From an uncultured Kiloniellales bacterium (lineage in GTDB: Bacteria > Pseudomonadota > Alphaproteobacteria > Kiloniellales > JAKSDN01), in the NCBI GenBank assembly GCA_947258885.1, contig CAMYKD010000073.1, forward strand, positions 1 through 35,973: 35,973 bases of DNA, given 5' to 3'. The translations under genes were made by a program, and so were the position numbers. This document shows positions 1 to 7,893 of the stretch, one piece after another. Numbering within the stretch: the first letter of the stretch is position 1; each line of letters opens with the position of its first letter. The notes under the pieces are model-generated. The model did not search any database, was not told the origin of the DNA, and saw only the letters and a program-made list of their open reading frames with translations.

Positions 1-1080
1 CAATGTCCGGGGCGGCCATGATGGTTCTTTGAAGATTATGCGCTGATATCTGTCAAGAATTCGATCAGTTTCGTTTTTATTTTTGCTTTCGACTGCCTTT
101 CTCAAGAGAAGTTTGACTGCATAATCGCGGTGGTCCGATTCTTGATAGCGATCAATAAAGGTTTCGATCGCATAGATCGCCTCCTTGCCTTCCGCCGCTG
201 CTCCCTTGCCGAGAAGAGCAAGGTCATAGATGTATGAATTCGGAAACTTATAGATGATCTCGTCGTAATCTTTGAAAATAAAGTAGATGTAGTCAATAAA
301 TCCATGACGCCTCTCCCGCAAGAGCCGTTTTGCGAACTCCACGTCTTCATCCGTGCTAAAGCCGTATCGCGTATGCTCCGGAACGGAGCTTTGCTCCAAC
401 GCCCTCATGTCATGGAGATGAATGGGAATCCAAACCTCTGAAAAATCGTCGCGTCGACACTTCTTGTCCTTTCTTATGTTGTGCAGGACCTTTCGTGCGT
501 AGTCATGACCGAATTTGTGTGTCAGCGCTCGTAGATGGGCGTGAATATCGTGCCGAAATCGGAAACTCCAGCTCGGCCGTGACGAATACTGGCGGCATAT
601 GAACTGGAGGCCCTGTACATGTCGTCCGGAGCCAAAATAACTCGCGTTCACCAGGCCTTCGACCGCATTATAACCTGTATCTTCCTTCTTGAACTTGCTC
701 ACGACTTCTTCGAAAAGGGATGCCGACAATGAATATTGCCCTTGCTCGAAAACATATTTAGCCAACGCTAAGTCTTCCACGAGTTTCGACGATTGTTCTG
801 GGATGGTATTCTTGGCTTCCGCCAAAAGTTCCGGACTGGTTTTTCTAATTTCACGCACAATGTCGGCCGCCATGACGCGTATTTTGTTTTCGTTTTCCCG
901 AAAGATCAGGACTCTCGATCCCCCTGTGGCAATGACATTTATGCTGTCATTTCCACCATTAATTTGATTTCTTTCGACATCGCGACTAGACGGCGCCGCG
1001 AACGCGCTGATATCAGATGCCTCACAGTATAAAACCGGGAAAATTAAAAGCGTTAGATATTTCTTAATCCGTCGAAACAT
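1..1080 (-). CDS. Exported helical-repeat (TPR-like) protein, 3' end outside window
   Basis: The frame is open from ATG at 1080 to the left edge, so the C-terminus is missing (at least 360 codons are visible). The N-terminus has basic residues followed by a short hydrophobic stretch (FRRIKKYLTLLIFPVLY) and an AFA-A site, like a Sec signal peptide. Next comes an Asn/Gly-rich segment, NQINGGNDSINVIATGGS, at about residues 38-55. The rest looks alpha-helical with TPR-like repeats, for example ALAKYVFEQGQYSLSASLFE and later AIETFIDRYQESDHRDYA, similar to outer-membrane-associated TPR proteins. The start overlaps the end of the upstream gene by 17 bp, so translational coupling is likely. Base composition is much more AT-rich than in the rest of the window, suggesting acquired DNA. 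I do not recognise the family; a structural or scaffolding role is only a guess. Confidence 0.72.
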   Translation of the reverse strand, partial: MFRRIKKYLTLLIFPVLYCEASDISAFAAPSSRDVERNQINGGNDSINVIATGGSRVLIFRENENKIRVMAADIVREIRKTSPELLAEAKNTIPEQSSKLVEDLALAKYVFEQGQYSLSASLFEEVVSKFKKEDTGYNAVEGLVNASYFGSGRHVQGLQFICRQYSSRPSWSFRFRHDIHAHLRALTHKFGHDYARKVLHNIRKDKKCRRDDFSEVWIPIHLHDMRALEQSSVPEHTRYGFSTDEDVEFAKRLLRERRHGFIDYIYFIFKDYDEIIYKFPNSYIYDLALLGKGAAAEGKEAIYAIETFIDRYQESDHRDYAVKLLLRKAVESKNKNETDRILDRYQRIIFKEPSWPPRTL

Positions 1081-1432
1081 TGGATCCTCCACTTGAAATG
1101 ATATTAGTACTATTGTCCCCACCATTTATCTGATTTGTTACAGAAGAATCCCCGCCAAATAAGTGGGAGGACAGAAAAATTGCGCCCATTACCAAAGCAA
1201 CCAGCGCAAAGGCATATTGTATTCCTTTCAATGAGGCATCATTGTTATAAATGATGTCCCGCCCAGCGATGGTTGTGGTGGATACGGTCCCTGGTTCCGG
1301 CGGTGCTCCAGGATCGGAAGACCCAAACTTTTTGGAATAATGTCGTACTAATCCAACTATGATGGCAGTGACACTGCTTCCTCCGAACAACCACTCGGAA
1401 TTCTCACTCAAGAAAGCAAGGATGCGGGTCAT
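1064..1432 (-). CDS. Small two-helix membrane protein with Asn/Gly-rich tail
   Basis: A 122-residue protein if started at ATG 1432, which has GCGAGG upstream at good spacing. A GTG at 1525 with GAGGAG upstream would add 31 residues and another hydrophobic segment (YLIVLMFLALTI). From 1432, the protein begins with FLSENSEWLFGGSSVTAIIVG. That resembles the N-terminal 'ENxEWLFSGIG' membrane anchor seen in many bacterial conflict or effector-associated membrane proteins. A charged/proline linker with the GRDI-like motif TIAGRDIIYNND follows, then a second membrane helix (YAFALVALVMGAIFL) and a tail, NQINGGDNSTNIISSGGS. The tail is nearly the same motif as in the next gene. The stop lies inside the start of that gene. 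Function unknown; a two-component membrane/periplasm system is inferred. Confidence 0.62.
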   Translation of the reverse strand: MTRILAFLSENSEWLFGGSSVTAIIVGLVRHYSKKFGSSDPGAPPEPGTVSTTTIAGRDIIYNNDASLKGIQYAFALVALVMGAIFLSSHLFGGDSSVTNQINGGDNSTNIISSGGSNVSTD

Positions 1433-1438
1433 TAGGTG

Positions 1439-1545
1439 CCTCGCTTTGCTATTTATGGTTAACGCCAAGAACATTAGCACAATTAGATATCGAAGGCGAT
1501 TCAGATCTTGGCTCGGGGTCTGCACGGCGATCTCCTCGCTTTGCT
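1439..1545. repeat. Pair of 12-bp direct repeats, each before a candidate start codon
   Basis: The plus-strand 12-mer CCTCGCTTTGCT occurs at 1439-1450 and again at 1534-1545. On the minus strand this reads AGCAAAGCGAGG. Each copy provides the Shine-Dalgarno-like GAGG in front of one of the two possible starts of the small membrane protein (ATG 1432 and GTG 1525). Confidence 0.6.
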
Positions 1546-1876
1546 GAGTAATTCCGCTGTTCAAAGGCCGGTGCGCCGCCAATCTCGTGACGAGTGAACA
1601 CACCTTGGCACTTAGGGCACGTTGTTCGACCGTCGGGAGGCCGAGACGATTCTGAATCGGTGCCCATCATGACGACATTGGAGTCAGCCGCAGGCGGTCA
1701 ATCAGACGCAGGAGTTCAGCAAATAGCTGTTTCCGGCAGGTGTTAAGCCGCCCTTAAGCCCGCATAGCGAAAATCGATGGAACGGGCACACCTGCCCCTC
1801 GTGGAACCGCTCCCGTAAAGGACCGAACGTCGGGGCTTTCGATCCGGTGCCGCCACTCGTTTGGACCAATCACGAT

Positions 1877-3181
1877 ATGAGACCTCTTGCGCCAAGAGCC
1901 CTGATCGCAGCGGTCGTCGCCCTGCTCGTCGCGCTCGGGCCGGCCGGGCTCTCCGCCAAGCCGACGTTGCGCGGCGTTGCTGCAGCCGGGACCACGCTGG
2001 ACGTGCTCACGTTCAATGCCTACCTGCGCCCCTTCCTGCCCGAAAACCAGGACAAGCGCATGCCGTTGATGGCCGGCGAACTCGCCGGCTACGACGTGCT
2101 GCTGCTGCAGGAGCTGTTCAGCAACTGGCACCGCAGGAAGCTGCTGCGCTCTCTCGAGGACGACTACCCCCATCAGTCGCGCGTGCTGGGGCACGACCGC
2201 GGCCTCGGCCAGGACGGCGGCGTCGTCATCGCCAGCAAATGGCCGATCGAACTGGAATTCCAACGGACCTTCGGCGCGCTCTGCGCGGGCAAGGACTGCT
2301 TCGCCGAAAAGGGCGTGCTCTACGCCCGGATCAACAAGCAGGGGCGGCGCTTCCACCTCTTCGCCACCCACCTACAGTCCGGGGCCGACAACGCGGAGCT
2401 GCGCGCCCGGCAGCTCGCCGCCATCAAGGCGTTGATCGACCGGATGCGGCTGCCGGCCGACGAACCGGTCCTGATCGGCGGCGACCTCAACGTCGACCGC
2501 CTGACGGACGCCGGGACCGGCGCGTTCGGCGCGATGATGCGCACCCTGGACGCCGGCCATCCGCCGCCGGCCGCCGACGGCGCCTACCGGCCGACCATCG
2601 ATCCGGCACTGAACGGTCTGGCCGACGACAAGCGCCCGCAGTATCTCGACTATGTACTCTACTCCCGTGCCCACCTGCGGCCGACCCGCGCGTTCAATAG
2701 GGTGCGTCCGGTCGCCGCCCGGGGACGGCCGCTTTCGGACCACTTCGCGGTGCACGGGCACTTCGTCTTCGCCCCCGTCTCCCGGCCACCCGGCCCCGGG
2801 ACCTTCCCCTTCGTCGAATTCTTCGACGGCGACAACGCGCGGCGCGACTTCGTCTGCAACGTGTCGCTCGAAGAGGCCCGTCAGGTCGATCTCGGGACAC
2901 ACCCGGACTGCGGCGGCGCCCGGGCCCGCTCGTTCAGACTGCGCGACGTCCCGGCGGGGCGGGTGATCCGCTTCTATAACGGGCCGCGCGAAAGCCGCGA
3001 CACCGACTGGACGGAGATCCTCCCCAAGCGCTTCCTTGCCTCGCGGCGCTTCGAATCCTTCGAGATCAACATCGACACCGCCGATGCCAGGGTCACCTAC
3101 GTCCGCCGCAACGGCCTCGACGGCCGCGTATCCCGCATCGAGATCTCGGCGGTCGCGCCGGCCGGTCCCGTTGTCCATTAG
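1877..3181 (+). CDS. Secreted sphingomyelinase-like phosphodiesterase (EEP superfamily)
   Basis: An exported endonuclease/exonuclease/phosphatase-fold enzyme resembling bacterial neutral sphingomyelinases, which hydrolyse sphingomyelin to ceramide and phosphocholine. ATG 1877 is preferred over the upstream in-frame GTG at 1847 because it begins a clean signal peptide (MRPLAPRALIAAVVALLVAL...LSA). Family motifs in order are LTFNAY (Asn47), LLLQELF (Glu79), GGVVIASKWPI, CFAEKGVLYARI, ATHLQ (His165), GGDLNVD (Asp203, Asn205), QYLDYVL and LSDHF (His289). These cover the metal-binding and catalytic residues of the superfamily. Residues ~305-430 form a second domain (FFDGDNA, AGRVIRFYNGP, DWTEI, NGLDGRVSRIEI) resembling a beta/gamma-crystallin-like module often appended to secreted proteins. 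Substrate choice (sphingomyelin or another phospholipid) is inferred from the motifs. The stop codon overlaps the stop of the convergent small gene. Confidence 0.88.
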   Translation: MRPLAPRALIAAVVALLVALGPAGLSAKPTLRGVAAAGTTLDVLTFNAYLRPFLPENQDKRMPLMAGELAGYDVLLLQELFSNWHRRKLLRSLEDDYPHQSRVLGHDRGLGQDGGVVIASKWPIELEFQRTFGALCAGKDCFAEKGVLYARINKQGRRFHLFATHLQSGADNAELRARQLAAIKALIDRMRLPADEPVLIGGDLNVDRLTDAGTGAFGAMMRTLDAGHPPPAADGAYRPTIDPALNGLADDKRPQYLDYVLYSRAHLRPTRAFNRVRPVAARGRPLSDHFAVHGHFVFAPVSRPPGPGTFPFVEFFDGDNARRDFVCNVSLEEARQVDLGTHPDCGGARARSFRLRDVPAGRVIRFYNGPRESRDTDWTEILPKRFLASRRFESFEINIDTADARVTYVRRNGLDGRVSRIEISAVAPAGPVVH

Positions 3182-3423
3182 ATTTCGGTTTGATCTCCCG
3201 CGCCCCGCACCTGCCTAACCAGCGCGAGGATCTCGCGGGTCGTCATCTCGGGGCACAGCCTCAGCACCGCCGCGACGGCCCGGCTGACGCGATCGCCCGG
3301 CGCCTGGCCGGCCGCCTCGGCCAGGGTCCGCCTGATCACTTCTTCGACCCGCTCCTCGGCCGGACCGGCACCTTGGACCTCATCGAGCGATCGAACGGGA
3401 CGTTGCAGGTAGGGGCTGACCAT
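3178..3423 (-). CDS. Small conserved protein, tandem paralogue 2
   Basis: An 81-residue soluble protein beginning MVSPYLQRPVRSLDEV. ATG 3423 is chosen over ATG 3426 because it matches the start of its paralogue (3571-3825) and gives AAGG a five-base spacing. The pattern is a short N-terminal MVSPYLxRPVRSL box followed by two or three predicted helices (EEVIRRTL; DRVSRAVAAVLRLCP; ILALVRQVR). It is clearly homologous to the gene just upstream, at both protein and DNA level, so the pair arose by tandem duplication. No catalytic motif, no signal peptide and no membrane segment are present. The family is not recognised with certainty; small proteins with this N-terminal box are, to my knowledge, typical of alphaproteobacteria. 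Its stop overlaps the stop of the convergent sphingomyelinase gene, leaving no room for a separate terminator. Confidence 0.7.
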   Translation of the reverse strand: MVSPYLQRPVRSLDEVQGAGPAEERVEEVIRRTLAEAAGQAPGDRVSRAVAAVLRLCPEMTTREILALVRQVRGAGDQTEI

Positions 3424-3570
3424 CATCGCCTTGACGTCGCTTGACCGGGGGCACCGAGGGGGTCGCCCCGCTTCGGCCTGCAGTCTTTGCGATGTTCGCG
3501 ATCGCCGCTGTGGTATTTCGCACAGCGCGCCCTGGCCGGATAGGCTTAGCCGGTTGCCGGGCCTCTGCCG

Positions 3571-3825
3571 CTATCGCGGCCTTGGCGCGCGGAGGCTCCT
3601 GCGCACCTGCTGGACCGCCGCCAACGCGTCCAGGGCGCTCATATCCGGGTGCCGCTTGAGCACCGCCATGGCGGCGCGGTCGATCTGGTCGTGCGGCCCC
3701 TTTCCGGCCGCCTTGGCCTCACGCAGGGCCCGCTTTATCACGGCCTCGAGCGGATGGGCCTTCGGCCGCGTGCCTTCGACATCCTTGAGCGATCGAACCG
3801 GGCGGAGCAGATAGGGGCTGACCAT
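3571..3825 (-). CDS. Small conserved protein, tandem paralogue 1
   Basis: An 84-residue protein starting MVSPYLLRPVRSLKDV. ATG 3825 is supported by GAGG six bases upstream; the in-frame ATG at 3843 is not. It shares with the downstream copy the N-terminal box, a middle helix (LEAVIKRALREA; DQIDRAAMAVLKRHPDM) and a C-terminal helix (ALDALAAVQQVRRS). The DNA around both starts is also nearly the same: GCGATCGAAC and TAGGGGCTGACCAT recur at equivalent places. The copies are separated by ~145 bp without an obvious gene. The pair lies downstream of the cpaF-like gene on the same strand with a ~118-bp gap, so co-transcription is possible but not shown. Function unknown. Confidence 0.72.
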   Translation of the reverse strand: MVSPYLLRPVRSLKDVEGTRPKAHPLEAVIKRALREAKAAGKGPHDQIDRAAMAVLKRHPDMSALDALAAVQQVRRSLRAPRPR

Positions 3826-3943
3826 GGCCCGCCTCACGTCCAAGAACCGCCGCGGAGCGGGATCCTGCCCTGGCGGCGGCCAAACCGGCGGGCCGACGCC
3901 CGGTCTGCGGACCGGGCAAGGGACATCCGGCTCGGTTCCATCG

Positions 3944-5440
3944 TCACGACTCCCTCCCCGATGCCAAGGCGTGCCGCAGCGTATCCTCGAGACCGAACAG
4001 GGCGACGCGTTCCATGAACCGCGGCTTCAGGCCCGTTGTCTTGAAGGCGCCCTGCACGCGGCCCAGGTCGTCCACGCCGGTATACGCGAAGGCGAAGAGG
4101 TCCTGGGTCACGATCGTGTCGTCCTCCAGGCCAACCACCTCGGTGACGCGGGTCACGCGCCGCCGGCCGTCGTCCATCCGCTCGACATGAACGATCAGAT
4201 CGACGGCCTGGGCCACCTGCGCCCGGTAGCTTCGCGCCGACACGTCGGGCGAGGCCTCCGAAACCAGGATTTCGAGCCGGCCCAGCGCCTCGCGCGGCCG
4301 CCCGGCGTGGAGCGTGGTGAGCACGCCGTCGTGGCCGCTGCTCATGGCCGTGATCAGGTCGATCGCCTCGCTGCCGCGCAGTTCGCCGACGATGATCCGG
4401 TCCGGGCGCATGCGCAGGGCGTTTGTGAGCAGCTGACGCTGGGTGATCTCGCCCCGGCCGATCCCGTTCAAGCGCCGGGTCTCGAGCGACACCACGTGGG
4501 CCTGCTGCAGCCGCAGCTCGCCGGTATCCTCTACGGTCACGATGCGTTCGTCCGGCGCGATCGTCTCCGACAGGGCACCCAAAAGCGTGGTCTTGCCGCT
4601 TCCCGAAGCGCCGGAGATCACGACATTCAGTCGGCAGCGCACCGCGATCTTGAGGACCGCGGCCATGTCCGCCGAGAGGTTGCCCTGCCTGACCATGCGA
4701 TCGAGCAAGATCGCTTCGCGCGCGAACTTGCGGATGGTCATCGTAGGCCCGCCGGCCGCCAACGGCGGCATCACGATGTTGGCCCAGACGTGATCGTCGA
4801 TCCGGGCGTCCATGATGGGCTGCAGCTCGTGAATCCGGCGGCCGGCGCGCTCGGCGATCCGTTCCACAACGCTCGTCAGGTGGATGGCGCCGCGGAATGC
4901 CACGTCCGTGGACTGCAGCCGGCCGCGCCTCTCCACGAAAACCGCGGCGGGCCCGTTGACCATGATTTCGCTGACCGTTTCGTCTGCGAGAAGTCTTTCG
5001 AGCGGTCCAAGGCCGATCAACTCGCCGACCAGAATATCGACCAAGTCGACTCGCTCCCGGCTATTGAGCCGCAGGTTCAAATCGACGAGGACTTCGTCGA
5101 TCAGCGCGCCGATCCGACTTTCCAGGTCGCGACGCGAATCGCCCAATGGCCCTTGAGCCTCCAGCCGGTCGCTCAGGACGGCGAGCACTTGGTGGAGTTC
5201 CGCGCGCTCGACCGGAGCGGAGTCGTATAACCGGTAGACCGGTGTCTGGGCAAAGGACAGAAGCTTTGCCGACCGGCCCCCGGGCGCGTCGGCCTCGGCG
5301 GGCCGCGGCGGGGGGAACCGGTTTCCGCTGTTCGCGGGTACGCCGGTCCCGACGGGCTTGAGATCAAGCGCGCGCCGGCGGATCCGCTCGGTGATGTCAA
5401 CCGCTTCCGGTGCGCTCCGGCTTCTGCGTCGACCCAACAT
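3944..5440 (-). CDS. cpaF: CpaF/TadA-type secretion ATPase, orphan
   Basis: A 498-residue hexameric ATPase of the type II/IV secretion superfamily, CpaF branch, which normally powers Flp/Tad pilus assembly at the inner membrane. ATG 5440 is chosen because GAGG lies four bases upstream; an earlier in-frame start at 5497 lacks this. Residues 1-60 are a basic, proline-rich and probably disordered extension. The N-terminal domain includes EIMVNGP. Walker A is GASGSGKTT (~277-285). The Asp box (VEDTGEL), Walker B ([12 protein letters not shown], ~348-359) and the His box ([15 protein letters not shown]) follow. The loop usually reading DARLPDGSRVNA is [12 protein letters not shown] here, missing the GSR. 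No cpaB, cpaC, cpaE, tadB/C or pilin genes are adjacent, so it is either an orphan or works with components elsewhere. CtrA-like sites lie 130-210 bp upstream. Confidence 0.88.
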   Translation of the reverse strand: MLGRRRSRSAPEAVDITERIRRRALDLKPVGTGVPANSGNRFPPPRPAEADAPGGRSAKLLSFAQTPVYRLYDSAPVERAELHQVLAVLSDRLEAQGPLGDSRRDLESRIGALIDEVLVDLNLRLNSRERVDLVDILVGELIGLGPLERLLADETVSEIMVNGPAAVFVERRGRLQSTDVAFRGAIHLTSVVERIAERAGRRIHELQPIMDARIDDHVWANIVMPPLAAGGPTMTIRKFAREAILLDRMVRQGNLSADMAAVLKIAVRCRLNVVISGASGSGKTTLLGALSETIAPDERIVTVEDTGELRLQQAHVVSLETRRLNGIGRGEITQRQLLTNALRMRPDRIIVGELRGSEAIDLITAMSSGHDGVLTTLHAGRPREALGRLEILVSEASPDVSARSYRAQVAQAVDLIVHVERMDDGRRRVTRVTEVVGLEDDTIVTQDLFAFAYTGVDDLGRVQGAFKTTGLKPRFMERVALFGLEDTLRHALASGRES

Positions 5441-5569
5441 GTACCTCGACCTTCCCTGTGACGCACGACGGTCCCCGGCCGTCCGGCATCCGGGCATTGC
5501 GAGGGCCCTGGTCGGAGCTCTTATCGAACGCTTGTTGTCGATTTTCGGATGCCATGTCGTCTTACTTGG

Positions 5570-5648
5570 TTAACGCTTCGTAAACTTAACGATATATAAA
5601 CGAACATTTAACCAAATGCAATAGATAACCGCTTTTATTTATGGTTAA
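5570..5648 (-). promoter_or_regulatory. Cluster of CtrA-like sites upstream of cpaF
   Basis: Three near-matches to the alphaproteobacterial CtrA recognition pattern TTAA-N7-TTAA are visible. They are TTAACGCTTCGTAAA at 5570-5584 (plus), TTAAATGTTCGTTTA at 5611-5597 (minus) and TTAACCATAAATAAA at 5648-5634 (minus). The last contains the full TTAACCAT half-site. Each has one mismatch in the second half. CtrA control of Tad/Cpa pilus genes is established in Caulobacter; control here is inferred. Confidence 0.45.
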
Positions 5649-5671
5649 CGCTTTATTATTTTAAGTTTGTT

Positions 5672-5693
5672 TTTGTCTAAAATTCGAGACAAA
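5672..5693. promoter_or_regulatory. 22-bp dyad, candidate operator before tamA
   Basis: Perfect inverted repeat TTTGTCT-N8-AGACAAA. The sequence AATTCGA also occurs twice here (5681-5687 and 5692-5698). The dyad lies ~280 bp before the tamA start and ~230 bp before the cpaF start, so either gene could be its target. The regulator is unknown. Confidence 0.4.
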
Positions 5694-5973
5694 TTCGATG
5701 GACTTGCCGCTTGCGCCCAAACAAGGCGGCCAGGACAACCCCTCCGAGCCGGCGAGACTGCGTGAAAGCGCATAAAACTTGTCCGGATGTTCGCGGTTTC
5801 TTCACGGCCGGGGCGGACAATAAGGCAGCCGGACCCTTGCGGCAGTCGTCCAAGGCGATGTCGCGCCGGCTGGTGGAGGCACATCGAGCCAAGCCGGACC
5901 TCGCCGAACGGCAACCGGGGTCGGGTGATCGGCACGGCGGCCTGACACATCTTGAGGGGTAGAGAACAGGATC

Positions 5974-7884
5974 GTGCAGGGCGTCTTGGCGACCAGTTTG
6001 CGCAAGCCGGCGGCCCGCGCGCCATGGCCCGGCAGGGCTGGGCGCCGGATCGGCGTGTTTTGCCGCATTGCCGCGGTACTGCTGGTCTGGAGTGCTGCCA
6101 TCTTGCCGATGGCCCAGGCCGACGAACCTGGCGACAAACCCCAGGATTGGCGCCCATCCTCGCCTGGTGCCGGCTCCGACTTCTGGTACGACGTCCGGAT
6201 CACCGGCGTGAAGGATAGCGCACTGATGGACATGCTCGAAGGATCGTCACAGCTGATCGCCCTGCGCGCACGCCCGCCCCAGACGCAGGCCGGCCTGCAG
6301 CGGCGCGCCCAGGAGGACCTGGAACGGCTGATGGCGACCTTGCGCTCCGAAGGCTTCTACGCCTCCAGTATCGACCACGAAATAGACAGCAGCGGCCGGC
6401 CGATCATCGTGCGACTCTCGGTCGCCACAGGGACACAATACCGTCTGGCCCAGTACGAGGTCACCTACCAGGGCGGGACGGTTCCCGAGCAGGCCGAGCG
6501 ACCCACCCCGGCCGATCTGGGGTATGAGATCGGCATGCCGGCCCGTGCTCCGAGGATCCAGGAGTCGCAGCGCAAGTTGCTGAGGTACCTGGCGGAGCAC
6601 GGTTATCCTTTCGCCAAGGTCCTGGACCGCGAGGCCGTGGTCGACCGCGCGACCAGTGGCATGGCGGTGGCCCTCGAGGTCGACAGCGGACCCCGGGGAC
6701 GCTTTGGCCCGGTGACCATCGAGGGGCTGGATCGCGTTGAGCAGGACTACGTGCTGAATCTCCTGACCTGGCGGGAGGGAGAAACCTACGATATCGGCAA
6801 AATGGCTGCCGCGCGCGCGAACCTCACGGGTACCGGCCTGTTCTCTTCGGTGGCTATCGAGCCGGGGACCGAGCTCGACGCCGAGGGCCGCCTGCCGATC
6901 ATGCTGGAACTGACGGAGAGCGTCCACCGCTCTTTCGGATTGGGCGCCAGCTACTCCACCGACGTGGGGGCAAGGGGCGAGATCTTCTGGGAGCACCGCA
7001 ATCTGCTCGGCCGGGCCGAACAGCTGCGGCTGTCCGGGACCGCGGCCGAGATCGAGCAAAGCGCGCTGGCCGGCTTCCGCAAACCGGACTTCTGGCGGCC
7101 GGGCCAGGCCCTGTTGAGCGACGGCGCGATCGTCAGGCGGAACACCGACGCCTTCGAGGAACAGAGCGCGACCGGCTACCTCGGCCTGGAAATCCCTCTG
7201 GGCCCACACTGGTTGACGGCAGCGGGACTCTCGACCAGTTACGATGTCCTCAAGGACGACGACGGCACACAGCGATTGCTGCTGCTTGGCCTTCCCCTGA
7301 CCGGCGAACGCAGCAGCACCGACAACCGGCTGAACCCGACGCGCGGCACCCGGCTGAGCCTCTCCCTGACGCCCTATTTCGGTGTAGGAGACGAAAGTCC
7401 GACGTTTGTTACCACCATAGCGGGTGGATCGGCCTACATCGCCCTGGACTCCGAAAGCCGGTTCGTCCTGGCCGGCCGCACCAGGATCGGTTCGGCTCTA
7501 GGGGAACCGACCGAGAAGATACCCGCCAACAAGCGCTTCTACGCCGGCGGAGGCGGATCGATCCGGGGTTACGAATTCCAGAGCGTCGGCCCGCTCGATG
7601 CCAGCGACGACCCGCTGGGCGGCCGGTCCCTTCTGGAGGTGGGCGCAGAGTTGCGCATCCGGGCCACGGAGAGCATCGGCCTAGTGCCTTTCGTCGACGG
7701 CGGTTCGGTCTACGACTCCTCATATCCTGATTTCGAGGAGGCCTTTCGCTGGGCCGCCGGTCTTGGAGTTCGCTACTTTGCCGGATTCGGCCCGCTCCGC
7801 CTCGACATCGCCCTGCCGCTCGACAAGCGGAAGGACGTGGATGACGACTTCCAGCTCTACGTAAGTTTCGGCCAGGCGTTCTGA
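5974..7884 (+). CDS. tamA: TamA, outer-membrane Omp85-family assembly protein
   Basis: A 636-residue Omp85-superfamily protein. It is the outer-membrane partner of TamB in the translocation and assembly module, which helps insert outer-membrane proteins and supports envelope lipid homeostasis. It starts at GTG 5974. The N-terminus has an Arg-rich lead, then a hydrophobic signal segment (IGVFCRIAAVLLVWSAAILPMAQA) with an AQA-D cleavage site. POTRA domains occupy roughly residues 60-300, seen as repeated beta-alpha units such as RAQEDLERLMATLRSEGFYAS and FGPVTIEGLDRVEQDYVLN. The remainder is a 16-strand-type barrel with the diagnostic loop-6 motif GGGGSIRGYEF near residue 525 and a C-terminal aromatic residue (QLYVSFGQAF). 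tamB follows after 9 bp, the standard arrangement, so they form an operon. Confidence 0.93.
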   Translation: MQGVLATSLRKPAARAPWPGRAGRRIGVFCRIAAVLLVWSAAILPMAQADEPGDKPQDWRPSSPGAGSDFWYDVRITGVKDSALMDMLEGSSQLIALRARPPQTQAGLQRRAQEDLERLMATLRSEGFYASSIDHEIDSSGRPIIVRLSVATGTQYRLAQYEVTYQGGTVPEQAERPTPADLGYEIGMPARAPRIQESQRKLLRYLAEHGYPFAKVLDREAVVDRATSGMAVALEVDSGPRGRFGPVTIEGLDRVEQDYVLNLLTWREGETYDIGKMAAARANLTGTGLFSSVAIEPGTELDAEGRLPIMLELTESVHRSFGLGASYSTDVGARGEIFWEHRNLLGRAEQLRLSGTAAEIEQSALAGFRKPDFWRPGQALLSDGAIVRRNTDAFEEQSATGYLGLEIPLGPHWLTAAGLSTSYDVLKDDDGTQRLLLLGLPLTGERSSTDNRLNPTRGTRLSLSLTPYFGVGDESPTFVTTIAGGSAYIALDSESRFVLAGRTRIGSALGEPTEKIPANKRFYAGGGGSIRGYEFQSVGPLDASDDPLGGRSLLEVGAELRIRATESIGLVPFVDGGSVYDSSYPDFEEAFRWAAGLGVRYFAGFGPLRLDIALPLDKRKDVDDDFQLYVSFGQAF

Positions 7885-7893
7885 AAGAGATCT

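Larger units (their letters stand above)
5441..5973. other. Divergent intergenic region between cpaF and tamA
   Basis: No convincing gene is seen; short frames here lack start signals and family motifs. About 5565-5700 is an AT-rich island holding three TTAA-N7-TAAA-type motifs (5570-5584, 5597-5611, 5634-5648) and a 22-bp dyad (5672-5693), all listed separately. The tamA-proximal half (5700-5970) returns to high GC and shows no clear promoter. Confidence 0.6.

Noticed and set aside
1449..1670. 73-codon minus-strand frame with one CPKC motif
   Set aside because: It overlaps the alternative N-terminus of the small membrane protein, has no ribosome-binding site, and its second half (RGDRRADPEPRSESP) is not protein-like. 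A single CXXC is not enough.
3824..5230. 468-codon plus-strand frame opposite cpaF
   Set aside because: It is antisense to a protein with intact Walker A/B motifs and has no family motif of its own.
5645..6157. 170-codon minus-strand frame over the tamA 5' end
   Set aside because: It overlaps the signal peptide region of tamA, has shadow-like composition and lacks a start signal.
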